Assembly (NCBI RefSeq): GCF_019392195.1
Contig: NZ_JAHXKI010000006.1
Location: 62,001 to 126,000 of the forward strand
From: Marinobacter sp. F4206
GTDB taxonomy: Bacteria; Pseudomonadota; Gammaproteobacteria; Pseudomonadales; Oleiphilaceae
DNA: 64,000 nucleotides
Reading direction: 5' to 3'
The notes under the pieces are model-generated. The model was not told the origin of the DNA. It made no database searches and saw only the letters and a program-made list of their open reading frames with translations. Positions within the stretch are counted from its first letter, which is position 1. Every line of letters starts with the position of its first letter. Made by a program: the position numbers and the translations under genes. Below, piece by piece: positions 9,643 through 18,416 of the stretch.

Positions 9643-10052
9643 CGGAACTTCACCTCCACCACCCGTTCGGCGCGATCCATGCCATTGCCGCATTGACCGG
9701 TACTGGTCAGGGTGTAAATCTCTTCAGCCGGACTCTTGCCCGTCAGCTCGGCAGAAACCGACTCGCAGGTCATTACGGCCCGACAACCCGCCAGACCGGA
9801 TGAGGTGAACGTTTTTGGTGATGTAATGCCACTGCAGCTGCCGCCTTCCAGAGCTTCACGCACGCCAACCTGCGCTCCACTTTCCGCCGCAAACAACGCT
9901 CTTTGAGACTGGATCTGCAGGCTGACGGCCTCAGCGCTGCCTTGCTGCAGTTGCGCCATGACAACCACCAGCAGGGCCAGCACCGTCATTACGAATAACG
10001 CCACCGGTAGTCCGGCACCGATTTGTTTGTCTATGCTCGAATCAGGGGACAT
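9639..10052 (-). CDS. mshP: MSHA biogenesis protein MshP
   Basis: Small pilus-locus protein of 137 residues. A single hydrophobic segment (about residues 13-35, within GLPVALFVMTVLALLVVV) is followed by a soluble domain with several cysteines (SCSG, GCRA, TCES, QCGNG). This resembles PilX/minor-pilin-like proteins but without a canonical GFTLxE prepilin site. The ATG at 10052 is preferred to a GTG at 10079 because it follows AGGAGG, though the 12-nt spacing is long. It overlaps mshO by 11 nt and mshQ by 4 nt. Its role in MSHA assembly is known only by position. Confidence 0.8.
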   Translation of the reverse strand: MSPDSSIDKQIGAGLPVALFVMTVLALLVVVMAQLQQGSAEAVSLQIQSQRALFAAESGAQVGVREALEGGSCSGITSPKTFTSSGLAGCRAVMTCESVSAELTGKSPAEEIYTLTSTGQCGNGMDRAERVVEVKFR

Positions 10053-10827
10053 TGCGAATCTGAACCTCCTGACTGACACTGGTCACTTCACCGGTTTGCT
10101 GACTGCGGACCTGAAAACGGAAACTGACAACGCCACTGCGCTGGAGCGTCGGTGGAACGGACTCGAAATTCAGGGAATCGGGCACCAGGTTGCCCGCCAG
10201 CACCTCCCGCGTCGGCATGGTGGCCGGCAATGAGGCTGCGACCGAACTCTGGATGCCATAATCACGGTAGCGAAACAGGAAACTGCCCTGCTGACAGAAA
10301 GTCCGGGGCTCCTCGATCACAAAAAACTTTCGTTCCGGTGACTGGGTGGCAAAGCGGTGATTGGCGCCACCGTCGAAGGATACGGTAACCGGTGACGCAC
10401 CTGTGGGGAGCGTCGCTTCCGGCGAGACAGGCCCGGGACTCCCCGTGGAATAAAGGGTGCTGCCATATCCGTACACCACGATTCGGCCATTTGCGCTGTC
10501 GCCACCGGCCAGGGGCGCCGCTTCGAAGGAGTCCGGATTCGCGCCACGGGGCAGATTGAGGTAATTGGAAACCGCAACGACCGGCATCCACTCGATACAT
10601 GAACCATCACCATTAACGCGAATTGAGCCAGGCAAGGCTTCGCGAAGCGCCCGGCTTATGTGCTCGCTGATGACAACAGCAGAAAAGGACCGGAGCTGAC
10701 GGGAGCCCACATCAACCGTTCCCTGCGTTGAAAGCGCCAAAAAACGGACAGAGATCGTGGCGACGATGGCCAGAAGTACGATCACCATGACCAGTTCGAC
10801 AAGCGTAAATCCACGATTTCTGCCCAT
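10042..10827 (-). CDS. mshO: MSHA minor pilin MshO
   Basis: Type IV minor pilin-like protein of 261 residues. MGRNRG/FTLVELVMVIV is a prepilin peptidase site after Gly6, with the conserved Glu at mature position 5 and a hydrophobic helix to about residue 30. The large C-terminal domain is beta-rich with few cysteines, as in MshO. It is expected to be cut and N-methylated by PilD and to take part in pilus initiation or the tip complex. The start codon shares 1 nt with the mshD stop (TGATG). Confidence 0.88.
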   Translation of the reverse strand: MGRNRGFTLVELVMVIVLLAIVATISVRFLALSTQGTVDVGSRQLRSFSAVVISEHISRALREALPGSIRVNGDGSCIEWMPVVAVSNYLNLPRGANPDSFEAAPLAGGDSANGRIVVYGYGSTLYSTGSPGPVSPEATLPTGASPVTVSFDGGANHRFATQSPERKFFVIEEPRTFCQQGSFLFRYRDYGIQSSVAASLPATMPTREVLAGNLVPDSLNFESVPPTLQRSGVVSFRFQVRSQQTGEVTSVSQEVQIRNVP

Positions 10828-11315
10828 CAGAAATTCGCCCGGTAGGCCGAGAATAAAAAACTGCGGTTATCCGGGGCGGATATCAGCACATCGATCCGTT
10901 TTGCCTGAGAGGCTGGCAACCCCACCTCTCCGCCCGCACAGCTAACTGAGACATCCACCGAAAACCCTGAATAGCCGGTGATAGCGCCCAATGCGCTCGC
11001 GGGCGGCTTGTCCATAAGGCCCTCGTAATCGTCGACGTCGTCGAATGCGGCGCGGGTTTCTCCGTCCGAACCAATGTTGCATCCACCGGAATAGCGTGGC
11101 ACACCGCCCTGGGGGGTCTGTTCGTCGTACTTTTTCGACAGGATTTCATCAATATAAAGTTGCGCCAGTGCGACAGCCCGGGTTTCGTTCAGTGGATCGG
11201 CACTCCGGCCGGAGATCAGTGCAAACGCGCCGACCACGCCGGCGATGGCGATACTGATGATCACAATCGTGATGATCAGTTCCACCAGGGTCGCGCCCTT
11301 TTGTTTACGCCTCAT
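10827..11315 (-). CDS. mshD: MSHA minor pilin MshD
   Basis: Minor pilin-like protein, 162 residues. The leader MRRKQKG precedes ATLVELIITIVIISIA, so the first mature residue would be Ala rather than the usual Phe; the Glu5 equivalent is kept. The ETRAVALAQLYIDEILSKKYDE stretch after the helix is split here as typical of MshD/PilV-like minor pilins. Three cysteines lie in the C-terminal half. The gene overlaps mshC by 4 nt. Confidence 0.86.
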   Translation of the reverse strand: MRRKQKGATLVELIITIVIISIAIAGVVGAFALISGRSADPLNETRAVALAQLYIDEILSKKYDEQTPQGGVPRYSGGCNIGSDGETRAAFDDVDDYEGLMDKPPASALGAITGYSGFSVDVSVSCAGGEVGLPASQAKRIDVLISAPDNRSFLFSAYRANF

Positions 11316-11761
11316 GGCTGACAGCTCCCGGCATAGACTGCGCCCAGGGAGCTGATGCAGGTCTGGTAAGCGCTTTCGCCGTTGAAAGTGAGGTTGGTAT
11401 TGCCGCCCCCGACCACTTCGCCCCTGGTGTTGAATGTCAGGGTGAGGGGTAGTGGCGCCCCGCTCAGGGTAGTCCCGGCTCGCTCAAGGGAGAAGGTTCG
11501 GGTATTGGGCGTGCCCGAACCCACGGTGAACACGAAGCGCTCCGCCGTCTGACCGATGGTCAGCCGGCCCGCGGAATTCCCGGCCAGCGCTGCCTGCTGA
11601 GCAAGCAGCGTGGCCGAGGAGAGTTGCTGAGTGGCCAGCAAGGGAGAAAAAGCAGAGCGGCTTGCAAAGAGCCCAACTCCCAGCGCAGCCAAAACGCCGA
11701 TGAGAATAATCGTCATCACTAGTTCAACTAACGTGAAGCCCAATGACTTGGAACCAATCAT
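11312..11761 (-). CDS. mshC: MSHA minor pilin MshC
   Basis: Prepilin of 149 residues: MIGSKSLG/FTLVELVMTIIL, with processing after Gly8 and Glu5 present. The globular part resembles GspH/FimT-type minor pilins. Two C-terminal cysteines (QTCISS and GSCQP) could form the usual disulfide loop. Its ribosome site is a GAGG close to the ATG. It is the first gene after the major pilin, separated from it by 58 nt that contain no clear terminator, so it probably shares the transcript. Confidence 0.86.
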   Translation of the reverse strand: MIGSKSLGFTLVELVMTIILIGVLAALGVGLFASRSAFSPLLATQQLSSATLLAQQAALAGNSAGRLTIGQTAERFVFTVGSGTPNTRTFSLERAGTTLSGAPLPLTLTFNTRGEVVGGGNTNLTFNGESAYQTCISSLGAVYAGSCQP

Positions 11762-11819
11762 CCTCGCGCCTTATCCAGTTATTCATTACCCCTCAGAGTG
11801 AAGCTAGACTTATCTCAGA

Positions 11820-12293
11820 TCAGCAGCCGCCAGTTTCAAGTAGAGAAACGCTTCCATCCGTTTGATCGTAAGTGAACTGACATTCGTTTGCCGGGTTAGC
11901 TGTAAACCCCGTAACAGTAACCACCGCAGTTCCATCAGGTGTGCCGGGAGGCGTAACAGTAAAGTCATCATTGATTTGAGCTGCTTCACCAATTCCTGCG
12001 GTGGTAGCAGTAGGATAGCCCTCGGTGCTCATCGGAACGCTCGCCGCACCCTCAAGATCGACTGTTCCAGGAGAGCTACCATCAGCTAACCAAGATGAGT
12101 GAGCAATCGCGGCAGCCGATTTCGTCGCTCCAACCGCGCCTTCGAGCGTCGCGGAACGAGCATCACTGCCCAGATCGGCAAACCGCGGCAAAGCAAACGC
12201 CGCCAAAATACCCAGAATCACAATCACCATCACCAGTTCAATGAGGGTGAAACCTTTTTCCTTTCTTGCTGCAATTGCGTTGTTCATAGTCAT
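11820..12293 (-). CDS. mshA: MSHA major pilin MshA
   Basis: Likely main subunit of the mannose-sensitive haemagglutinin-type pilus. The 157-residue precursor begins MTMNNAIAARKEKG/FTLIE; cleavage after Gly14 gives a 143-residue mature pilin with Glu5 and the hydrophobic N-terminal helix. Two cysteines near the C-terminus (NECQFTY and the final GGC) would close the D-loop. The ATG at 12293 has a TGGAG site 7-8 nt upstream; longer readings (to 12473) run into mshB and add unrelated residues. The assignment as major rather than minor pilin rests on gene order (B then A) and size. Confidence 0.88.
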   Translation of the reverse strand: MTMNNAIAARKEKGFTLIELVMVIVILGILAAFALPRFADLGSDARSATLEGAVGATKSAAAIAHSSWLADGSSPGTVDLEGAASVPMSTEGYPTATTAGIGEAAQINDDFTVTPPGTPDGTAVVTVTGFTANPANECQFTYDQTDGSVSLLETGGC

Positions 12294-12327
12294 GGTACTA
12301 CTCCAGTTGATCGATTGAGTCCGATTC

Positions 12328-12834
12328 TTAGTTGATGGTTGTTGTGATGTCGCCAGTGTCGGCGTCATAGCCGATCGTGCTGCCCTGTCCATCCAGCTGA
12401 TAAGTGAACAGACAATTCCCACTTGGTGCGGTGACGGCATAGTCCGGTGAGCCGCCGGTAATCGTGGGTGCATTGGATTGCAGAACCCCCACCCAGACCT
12501 GCTGGCAGCGATCTACGGTCATGGCAGGATCTGTTGTGTCATCGGTGGCTGTCGGCCAGCCATCGGCACTCACATCAACGTTATCGTTTCCAAACCCCTG
12601 CACGTTCGCCGCTGCAACAGTCAAACCATTCGAGACCCACTGCGTTTTCGTGAGTGCGACGCCGGCCGCCAAAGCCCCCGCCGTCGCCTGGATACTGGAC
12701 TGATGCGCCTGCTCAGAAAGCTGGGCGAATCGAGGTAATGCAAAGGCGGCGAGGATAGCCAGAATGGCAATCACCACGACCAGTTCAATCAGGGTAAAGC
12801 CCTGCTGTTGTCTCAGCTTTTCGTACTGCCTCAT
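12328..12834 (-). CDS. mshB: MSHA pilin-like protein MshB
   Basis: Prepilin of 168 residues, MRQYEKLRQQQG/FTLIELVVVIAIL, processed after Gly12. Its N-terminal helix and the following ALPRFAQLSEQAHQSSIQA are clearly paralogous to MshA (ALPRFADLGSDARSATLEG). A cysteine pair (DRCQQVW and GNCLFTY) lies in the same region as in MshA. In Vibrio, MshB is a minor pilin made next to MshA. The two genes are 34 nt apart, consistent with an old tandem duplication. Confidence 0.85.
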   Translation of the reverse strand: MRQYEKLRQQQGFTLIELVVVIAILAILAAFALPRFAQLSEQAHQSSIQATAGALAAGVALTKTQWVSNGLTVAAANVQGFGNDNVDVSADGWPTATDDTTDPAMTVDRCQQVWVGVLQSNAPTITGGSPDYAVTAPSGNCLFTYQLDGQGSTIGYDADTGDITTTIN

Positions 12835-12871
12835 AGATCAGCCTCGTTCCCGTTTTGTTGTGTCCGTCCTG

Positions 12872-13453
12872 TCAGTGTCCCGCATCCTGCGCACGCACTG
12901 ATTTTTCTGTTAGCAACACTGGCGCCAGTTTGAGGCCAGTTGATCGCTCCTGATGCTCCCGCTCTCCGTTTTTGTTGCGGTCTGCAAAATCTGTTGTCAC
13001 CGTCCAGGCCAGAGGCTCGCCGCCCAGAGCATTCCGCCCGTATAGGGTTATCGGCTGCTTCGGGGTATAAATAAGCCACCCGTCCGGGCCGGCAGCCTTT
13101 CCCGCCTCTTCTCCCCGCCAGAAACACCAGGTTCCCGGATCCGACTCTGGCCTCTGGCATGGCCCTGCATAGTTTGGCCACTGATGGTCCACAAGATCGA
13201 AAGGATTCATACCTTCCTGATCGTCCAACCGCCCCTGCCGACTTAACATCACCTCGGCGCCCTTGATGACCAGCGCCGACCGCAATTGGTTGATCACCAT
13301 ATTGGCGGCCTGCTCCTCGGCCTTCCGGGTCTCCCGCTCAAATACATCGAGCAGAAACCACACCAGTGATGCTATGACCATGACTGCTACCGCGAACCGA
13401 AACGTTCGGGCGAGCGCGAGGCTGTCTGCGTCTGACAGTTCGTGCCCCTGCAC
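12872..13453 (-). CDS. mshF: MSHA biogenesis protein MshF
   Basis: Poorly characterised single-pass membrane protein of 193 residues. A short cytoplasmic N-terminus leads to a hydrophobic segment at about 18-38 (FAVAVMVIASLVWFLL) and then a periplasmic domain with a possible coiled coil (FERETRKAEEQAANMVINQ). The start is GTG, immediately after the mshG stop with no gap; no upstream ATG is available. A second reading frame open at 12831-13181 lacks any membrane segment and is rejected. Function is inferred from its position between mshG and mshB. Confidence 0.75.
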   Translation of the reverse strand: MQGHELSDADSLALARTFRFAVAVMVIASLVWFLLDVFERETRKAEEQAANMVINQLRSALVIKGAEVMLSRQGRLDDQEGMNPFDLVDHQWPNYAGPCQRPESDPGTWCFWRGEEAGKAAGPDGWLIYTPKQPITLYGRNALGGEPLAWTVTTDFADRNKNGEREHQERSTGLKLAPVLLTEKSVRAQDAGH

Positions 13454-14683
13454 TCAACCCCGCCCCATGGCGGCGGCTCCCAGATCCCAGATCGGCAGGA
13501 ATACGCCGAGCGCAAGAATCAGGACCAGAATGCCCATCGCCACAATGAGGATGGGTTCGATCGATTCCGCCAGACGCTTCAGCCCGTAATCCACATCCTC
13601 ATCGTAGAAATCCGCCACGTTATTGAGCATGTCATCCACCGAGCCAGTCTCTTCGCCCACCGCGATCATCTGCAAGATCAGTGGCGTGAACAGCTGGCTC
13701 TGGCGAGCGGTCCGAAGCAGGCTTTCACCCCGCTCGATACCTACCCGCATTTCCTTGATATGACTGGAAATCCACGCATTGTCAGTGGCGTCGGCCACCA
13801 CCGTCAATGCATGGGTAACCGGCATACCTGCCGCCAGCATGGTGGCAAAGTTTCGGGAAAAACGACTCAGGGTAATCAGCTCCAGCAACGGCCCGATGAT
13901 CGGTACTCGCAGCTTGTACCGGTCCCAGGTCAATCGCCCTTGCTCCGTCTGTTTCCATTGACGGAGCAGAAGACCGCCTGACGCGACGGCGAACAACAGA
14001 ATGTACCAGTAGCCCAGCAAGAAATTAGAGGTTCCAACCAGCACCTGCGTCAGAAACGGCAAATCGGCGCCCAGCTTGCTGAAGACCGCCGCGAACTTCG
14101 GAATGACCAGAAAGTTCACCACCATCAGCGCGGCCAACAAGGCCACCACCACGAATGTCGGGTAGCGCATGGCCTGCTTCAATCGACGCCTGGTGTCCCG
14201 CTCCAGTTCCAGCACCTCCGACAGACGCTTGAACGCGTCATCCAGCATGCCGGTGTTTTCACCGACATGAATCATCGCAACGAACAGCTCCGAGAATACC
14301 CCGGGATGGGCCTGCATGGCGGCCGCCATGGTAGTCCCGCCTTCCAGCCTGGAGGTTACGTCTGAAAGAACCTCTGCCAGCACCGGGGAACGGGTGGTTT
14401 CCGCCAGTCCACGCATGGTTCGGATAAGGGGAATACCTGCCTTGGTCAGCGCGTGCATCTGCCGGCAGAAGACAATCAGTTCGTCCAGCGTGACCTTTTT
14501 GCGAAACAGCGCCACGCTGTTCAGGCGTTCGCCCAACGAAGCACGCTCCTGCTGCTCATGGATGGTGAGCGGCGTGATGCCCCGGCGCATCAATTCGGAA
14601 GCCGCCGCGTCAGCACTCGCTGCGACCAGTGAGCCCTGCTGAACAATGCCGCGATCATCCTTTCCCCGGTAGCTGAACTGCAT
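13454..14683 (-). CDS. mshG: MSHA inner-membrane platform protein MshG (GspF/PilC family)
   Basis: Polytopic platform protein that couples the MshE motor to pilin assembly. It has 409 residues, the normal length for the PilC/GspF family: two homologous cytoplasmic domains (about 65-190 and 270-390), each followed by hydrophobic segments. Segments are visible near 165-190 (FVVVALLAALMVVNFLVIPKF split around 170), 210-235 and 380-400. The sequence YRGKDDRGIVQQGSL at the N-terminus is typical of the family. Its ATG shares 1 nt with the mshE stop. Confidence 0.93.
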   Translation of the reverse strand: MQFSYRGKDDRGIVQQGSLVAASADAAASELMRRGITPLTIHEQQERASLGERLNSVALFRKKVTLDELIVFCRQMHALTKAGIPLIRTMRGLAETTRSPVLAEVLSDVTSRLEGGTTMAAAMQAHPGVFSELFVAMIHVGENTGMLDDAFKRLSEVLELERDTRRRLKQAMRYPTFVVVALLAALMVVNFLVIPKFAAVFSKLGADLPFLTQVLVGTSNFLLGYWYILLFAVASGGLLLRQWKQTEQGRLTWDRYKLRVPIIGPLLELITLSRFSRNFATMLAAGMPVTHALTVVADATDNAWISSHIKEMRVGIERGESLLRTARQSQLFTPLILQMIAVGEETGSVDDMLNNVADFYDEDVDYGLKRLAESIEPILIVAMGILVLILALGVFLPIWDLGAAAMGRG

Positions 14684-16449
14684 CAGAGGCCTCCCCCAAC
14701 GGGCTCATCGGGCATGGGAATCTCAACACTTTCAGAAAACTCGCCCTCAGACGTCGCGGCAACACGCGCCACCTCGTCCAGGGTGGTCACTCCCTGCAAT
14801 GCGTAATCCATGGCGCATCGCCCCAGGGGACGATACAGATCACCCTGGCGCGCAGCCCGGGTAAACGCGGAAACGTCCTGCCGGCGCAGAGCATCAAGCA
14901 TCTTTTCATTCATCTCGAGCAGCTCGTACACACCGACCCGGCCTTTGTAGCCGGTGTTGCTGCACTGGTAACAGCCGCGCCCCTGCACGAAACCGGCTTC
15001 ACGATCGAGCGGATCCAGGTCAAAGCTGTCCAGCCAGATCTGCTCCTGATCCGTTGGCCGATAGGGCCCGGAACAGTTGTCGCACACGCGTCGGACCAGA
15101 CGCTGGGCAACCACGCCAAGCAACGAACTGGCCACCAGGAATGGTTGCGCGCCCATATCGATCAGTCGCATGGCGCTGCTGATCGAATCATTGGTGTGCA
15201 GCGTCGACAATACGAGGTGGCCGGTCATGGCGGCCCGAAGACCAATTTCTACCGTTTCCCTGTCACGCATTTCACCCACCAGTATCACGTCCGGATCCTG
15301 ACGCAGCGCGGACCGCAGGACACCGGCAAACTCCAATCCGATCTTCGGGTTCACCTGAACCTGGGTAATCCTGGGCAGGCGGTACTCGACCGGATCTTCT
15401 GCGGTAATGATCTTCAGCTCCGGCCGGTTCAGCTCGCTCAAGGCCCCGTAAAGGGTGGTCGTCTTACCGCTGCCCGTGGGACCGGTCACCAGGATCATGC
15501 CATGCGGTTTCCGGATCATTCGACGGAACCGCTCCAGCAGCTCTGGTGGCATCCCGGTGCCATCCAGGTTCAGCATGCCCTGACTCTGATCCAGAAGACG
15601 CATAACCACCGATTCGCCGTACTGAACCGGCATGGTGGAAACCCGAACGTCGATGCTGCGACCTTTCACCCGGACGTTAAACCGGCCATCCTGAGGCAGC
15701 CGTTTCTCGGAGATATTGAGGCCCGCCATCAGTTTCAGGCGCAGGACCAGAGCTGCGTTCACACGCTTCTCTTTCATCACCTGCTCCTGGAGTACGCCGT
15801 CGACCCGCTGACGGATGCGCACGACGGTCTCATCAGGTTCGATATGAATATCGGAGCTTCGGGCCTGAACGGCATCCTCGAACAGGGTCTGCAGCAGCTT
15901 TACGACCGGCGCCTCGGCACTCTCCGACTCAGCGGACAGGTTCGCCAGATCAAAGGCGTCGTCGCCCAGTTCGTCTTCCAGCTCCTCGGCCAGTGAGGCG
16001 ATTTCCTCGGTGCGTCGGTATACCAGATCAATCGTGTTCAGCAATTCGCTTTCGCGAACCACGGCCTGCCGGACCGGCTGCTTGAGAATACGAACCAGCT
16101 CGTCGTAGGCAAAGATGTCCAGCGGATCGGCCATGCCCACCAGCAGCTCTCCGCCCTGCTCCGCCAGCACAATACTGCGGAACCGACGGGCCATGGCCTC
16201 CGGCAGTTTTTTCACCAGGTCATTGTTGAACTGGTAATGCCTCAGTTGGACGAAGGGCACCTCGAGCTGGCGGGAGAGGATATTGAGGAGGTTATCCTCA
16301 TCCACGTACCCCAGATCAATCAGGGTACGCCCCAGCTTCCGGCCGGTATTTTTCTGCTCCCGCAGGGCGGTCATCAGCTGCTGCTCAGTGATCACATCGC
16401 TCTGAACCAGCAGGTCACCAATACGGATTTTTTTCTTGGGCTCCGTCAT
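14683..16449 (-). CDS. mshE: MSHA extension ATPase MshE with N-terminal c-di-GMP-binding domain
   Basis: Hexameric GspE/PilB-type ATPase driving pilus extension. It has 588 residues. The N-terminus carries two tandem 24-residue MshEN motifs at residues 9-32 (RIGDLLVQSD...) and 38-61 (KLGRTLIDLG...), separated by 5 residues. This arrangement is the one described for c-di-GMP binding in Vibrio cholerae MshE. The core ATPase has Walker A GPTGSGKT at 323-330, a Walker B region with DPDVILVGEMRD near 385, and a four-cysteine zinc motif (CDNC and CYQC). All catalytic features are intact, so c-di-GMP control of pilus extension is expected. It lies 2 nt after mshN. Confidence 0.95.
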   Translation of the reverse strand: MTEPKKKIRIGDLLVQSDVITEQQLMTALREQKNTGRKLGRTLIDLGYVDEDNLLNILSRQLEVPFVQLRHYQFNNDLVKKLPEAMARRFRSIVLAEQGGELLVGMADPLDIFAYDELVRILKQPVRQAVVRESELLNTIDLVYRRTEEIASLAEELEDELGDDAFDLANLSAESESAEAPVVKLLQTLFEDAVQARSSDIHIEPDETVVRIRQRVDGVLQEQVMKEKRVNAALVLRLKLMAGLNISEKRLPQDGRFNVRVKGRSIDVRVSTMPVQYGESVVMRLLDQSQGMLNLDGTGMPPELLERFRRMIRKPHGMILVTGPTGSGKTTTLYGALSELNRPELKIITAEDPVEYRLPRITQVQVNPKIGLEFAGVLRSALRQDPDVILVGEMRDRETVEIGLRAAMTGHLVLSTLHTNDSISSAMRLIDMGAQPFLVASSLLGVVAQRLVRRVCDNCSGPYRPTDQEQIWLDSFDLDPLDREAGFVQGRGCYQCSNTGYKGRVGVYELLEMNEKMLDALRRQDVSAFTRAARQGDLYRPLGRCAMDYALQGVTTLDEVARVAATSEGEFSESVEIPMPDEPVGGGL

Positions 16450-16451
16450 TT

Positions 16452-17579
16452 CTATCCTGCCTGCAGTGTGTTCAATCGATCACGGACATAGTCCGCCAGC
16501 GAAGGCGACAATCCCGGCAGCTGTGCCGCCTGAGAATAGGCTTTCACAGCCCCCCCCAGCTCGCCCCGGGACTCCAGGGCGATCGCCAGACCAACCCACC
16601 AGGCCGGCCGACTGTCATCCACCGAGATCAGTGCCGACCAGTGCCGGGCCGCTTCAACGCTCTGGCCGGATTGCTGCAGCAGTGTAGCCAGCGTGACCCG
16701 GTATTCCGTGAACTCCCGAACTGACGGCACATCCTCCAACAGCGCAGCCAACGCCGCCTCAAGCCTGCCCAGCGCCAGCAACGCCCGGGCTTCCAGTAAG
16801 CGCAGTGCCGGGAAGCCCTGCGCCTCGGCACCGGACACCCAGGGCAAAGCCCGCTCGGGCATGTCCTGAACCAGCATCGCCCGGGCAAAGACTTCGCGAC
16901 TCACCGGGGCGGACTGACGGGAGGCTACCTCTGCCAAACGTTGCTCCGCCGCCCAGGAATCGCCAACACTCAGGAGTTCCGACAATGCCCGACTGACTCT
17001 CAGGTCCACGGCCTCCGGCGTCTCGCGGACCCGTTTCACAGTCGCGTTTGTGGTGGGCCCGGGCGCGGGAGCATCCACTGTCGAGATCCTAGCCGTCTGC
17101 TCAGTTTCCCGACCAGTCGGATCAGGCGCCTCCGGCTTCTCGGCTTTCAATTTTTCCGGTGGTTCGACATTGGCCGTCTTCGCCACCCTGGCAGGCTCGT
17201 CCGGCACTGGCGACTGTTCGTTCCGGGCGACCACATTTTCGACGTTCGACATGACGCGAGTATCGTCGGCAGCGGGCTTCGACACCGGTGGTTCGGTCTG
17301 GGCCAGCGGCTCAGGAGTATCTTGCCGCGTCGGCTCAGGCACTCTGTCCGCCGGGGGCACCCGGGTAGGCTCAATTACGGCGGGCTCAATGGCTGTGTTG
17401 CGGAACAGCACTCCGTGTATGACACCGGCAATCACGACCGCTGTGAGCCCGGCCGATACCGGCACCAGCCAGCGCGGCTGCTTCCGGGGTGCCGCAGACT
17501 GGCCGGTGTACGCTGCTGCCACGTCCGGCCGATTCTGGCGCTGTTCAGCCGCGCGCAGGGCATCGTTAAGCAGGCTCAT
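16452..17579 (-). CDS. mshN: MSHA biogenesis protein MshN (TPR protein)
   Basis: Bitopic inner-membrane protein, 375 residues. The N-terminus MSLLNDALRAAEQRQ is typical of MshN/GspB-like proteins. A membrane segment at about 37-59 precedes a long Pro/Glu/Thr-rich periplasmic linker (60-180) and a C-terminal tetratricopeptide-type helical domain (about 190-375). The ATG at 17579 overlaps the mshM stop as ATGA and has a GAGG site; a GTG 6 nt upstream is less likely. It probably works with MshM and MshL in secretin placement, by analogy with ExeA/ExeB. Confidence 0.88.
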   Translation of the reverse strand: MSLLNDALRAAEQRQNRPDVAAAYTGQSAAPRKQPRWLVPVSAGLTAVVIAGVIHGVLFRNTAIEPAVIEPTRVPPADRVPEPTRQDTPEPLAQTEPPVSKPAADDTRVMSNVENVVARNEQSPVPDEPARVAKTANVEPPEKLKAEKPEAPDPTGRETEQTARISTVDAPAPGPTTNATVKRVRETPEAVDLRVSRALSELLSVGDSWAAEQRLAEVASRQSAPVSREVFARAMLVQDMPERALPWVSGAEAQGFPALRLLEARALLALGRLEAALAALLEDVPSVREFTEYRVTLATLLQQSGQSVEAARHWSALISVDDSRPAWWVGLAIALESRGELGGAVKAYSQAAQLPGLSPSLADYVRDRLNTLQAG

Positions 17580-18415
17580 AGCCACCTCGCCAGTAAACCG
17601 GGAGCCCGGACGCTTTCGGTATCGCGGATAGCCTGGGTCACATGGCGACGACCGACTTGCCGGTCACCAACGCCCCAGGCCGCCAGCATGGCTTTGTGGG
17701 CAAGAATATTGACCAGGCGCGGGATGCCGCCGGAAGAGCGGGCAATCAGGCGCAAGGCGCCGGAAGAGAAGAGATCGCCACCGTTGTACCCCGCCTGGGC
17801 GACTCGATGCCGCAAGTACTGAGCCACAGAGTTGCGATCCAGAGGCGTCAACCGGTAATGGAAGGTAATGCGTTGCCGCAGCTGTCGTAGGCTGTCTTTC
17901 TGCAGCAGCACGTCCAGTTCTGGCTGACCGAACAGAACAATCTGCAGCAGCCGCACGCTTTCCGTTTCTAGGTTGGTCAGCAGGCGCAGCGCTTCAATGG
18001 TCTCTTCCGGCATTGCCTGGGCTTCATCGATTACCAGAACCACCTGGTTCTGGTCCATCGCCAGGCCAATCAACTTCTCATTGAGAGCCTTGAGAATCTG
18101 ATGGGTATTGGCGCAGACAGAAACATCCACACCCAGCTCCTCGGCCACGGCTTCGTAGAGCGTTTCCGGGGTCAGGTGCGGATTCGGGATATACGCGGTA
18201 TGGGCTTTCCGCTCCAACTCATTGAGCAACAGCCGGCACAACAAGGTCTTGCCTGTGCCCACTTCCCCCGTAATCTTGATGAAGCCTTCGCGTTCACTCA
18301 GCGCAACCAGCAGCAGCTCCAGCGCATCACTATGGCTGGGCGCCCGCAAGAAGAAACGGGTATTTGGCGTCAATGCGAACGGTGCTTCCTGCAGTCCGAA
18401 ATGGGATTCGTACAT
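17576..18415 (-). CDS. mshM: MSHA biogenesis AAA ATPase MshM (ExeA-like)
   Basis: AAA+ ATPase of the ExeA/GspA type, 279 residues from the chosen start MYESHFGLQEAPF. Walker A GEVGTGKT is at 50-57, and Walker B VLVIDEAQ lies near residue 125 with the following AMPEETIEALRLLTNLE helix region. No membrane segment is seen. The start at 18415 is preferred because the family begins MY.xxFGL; 23 upstream codons extend into mshL and lack similarity. It is separated from the mshL stop by 1 nt. Confidence 0.93.
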   Translation of the reverse strand: MYESHFGLQEAPFALTPNTRFFLRAPSHSDALELLLVALSEREGFIKITGEVGTGKTLLCRLLLNELERKAHTAYIPNPHLTPETLYEAVAEELGVDVSVCANTHQILKALNEKLIGLAMDQNQVVLVIDEAQAMPEETIEALRLLTNLETESVRLLQIVLFGQPELDVLLQKDSLRQLRQRITFHYRLTPLDRNSVAQYLRHRVAQAGYNGGDLFSSGALRLIARSSGGIPRLVNILAHKAMLAAWGVGDRQVGRRHVTQAIRDTESVRAPGLLARWL

Positions 18416-18416
18416 G

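Noticed and set aside
11820..12473. Longer mshA reading from 12473
   Set aside because: The extra 60 residues overlap mshB, lack pilin features and would bury the prepilin leader; the ATG at 12293 has a good ribosome site.
12831..13181. 116-codon frame overlapping mshF
   Set aside because: Arg/Ala/Gly-rich with no membrane segment or family resemblance; the overlapping 193-codon frame has an MshF-like layout.
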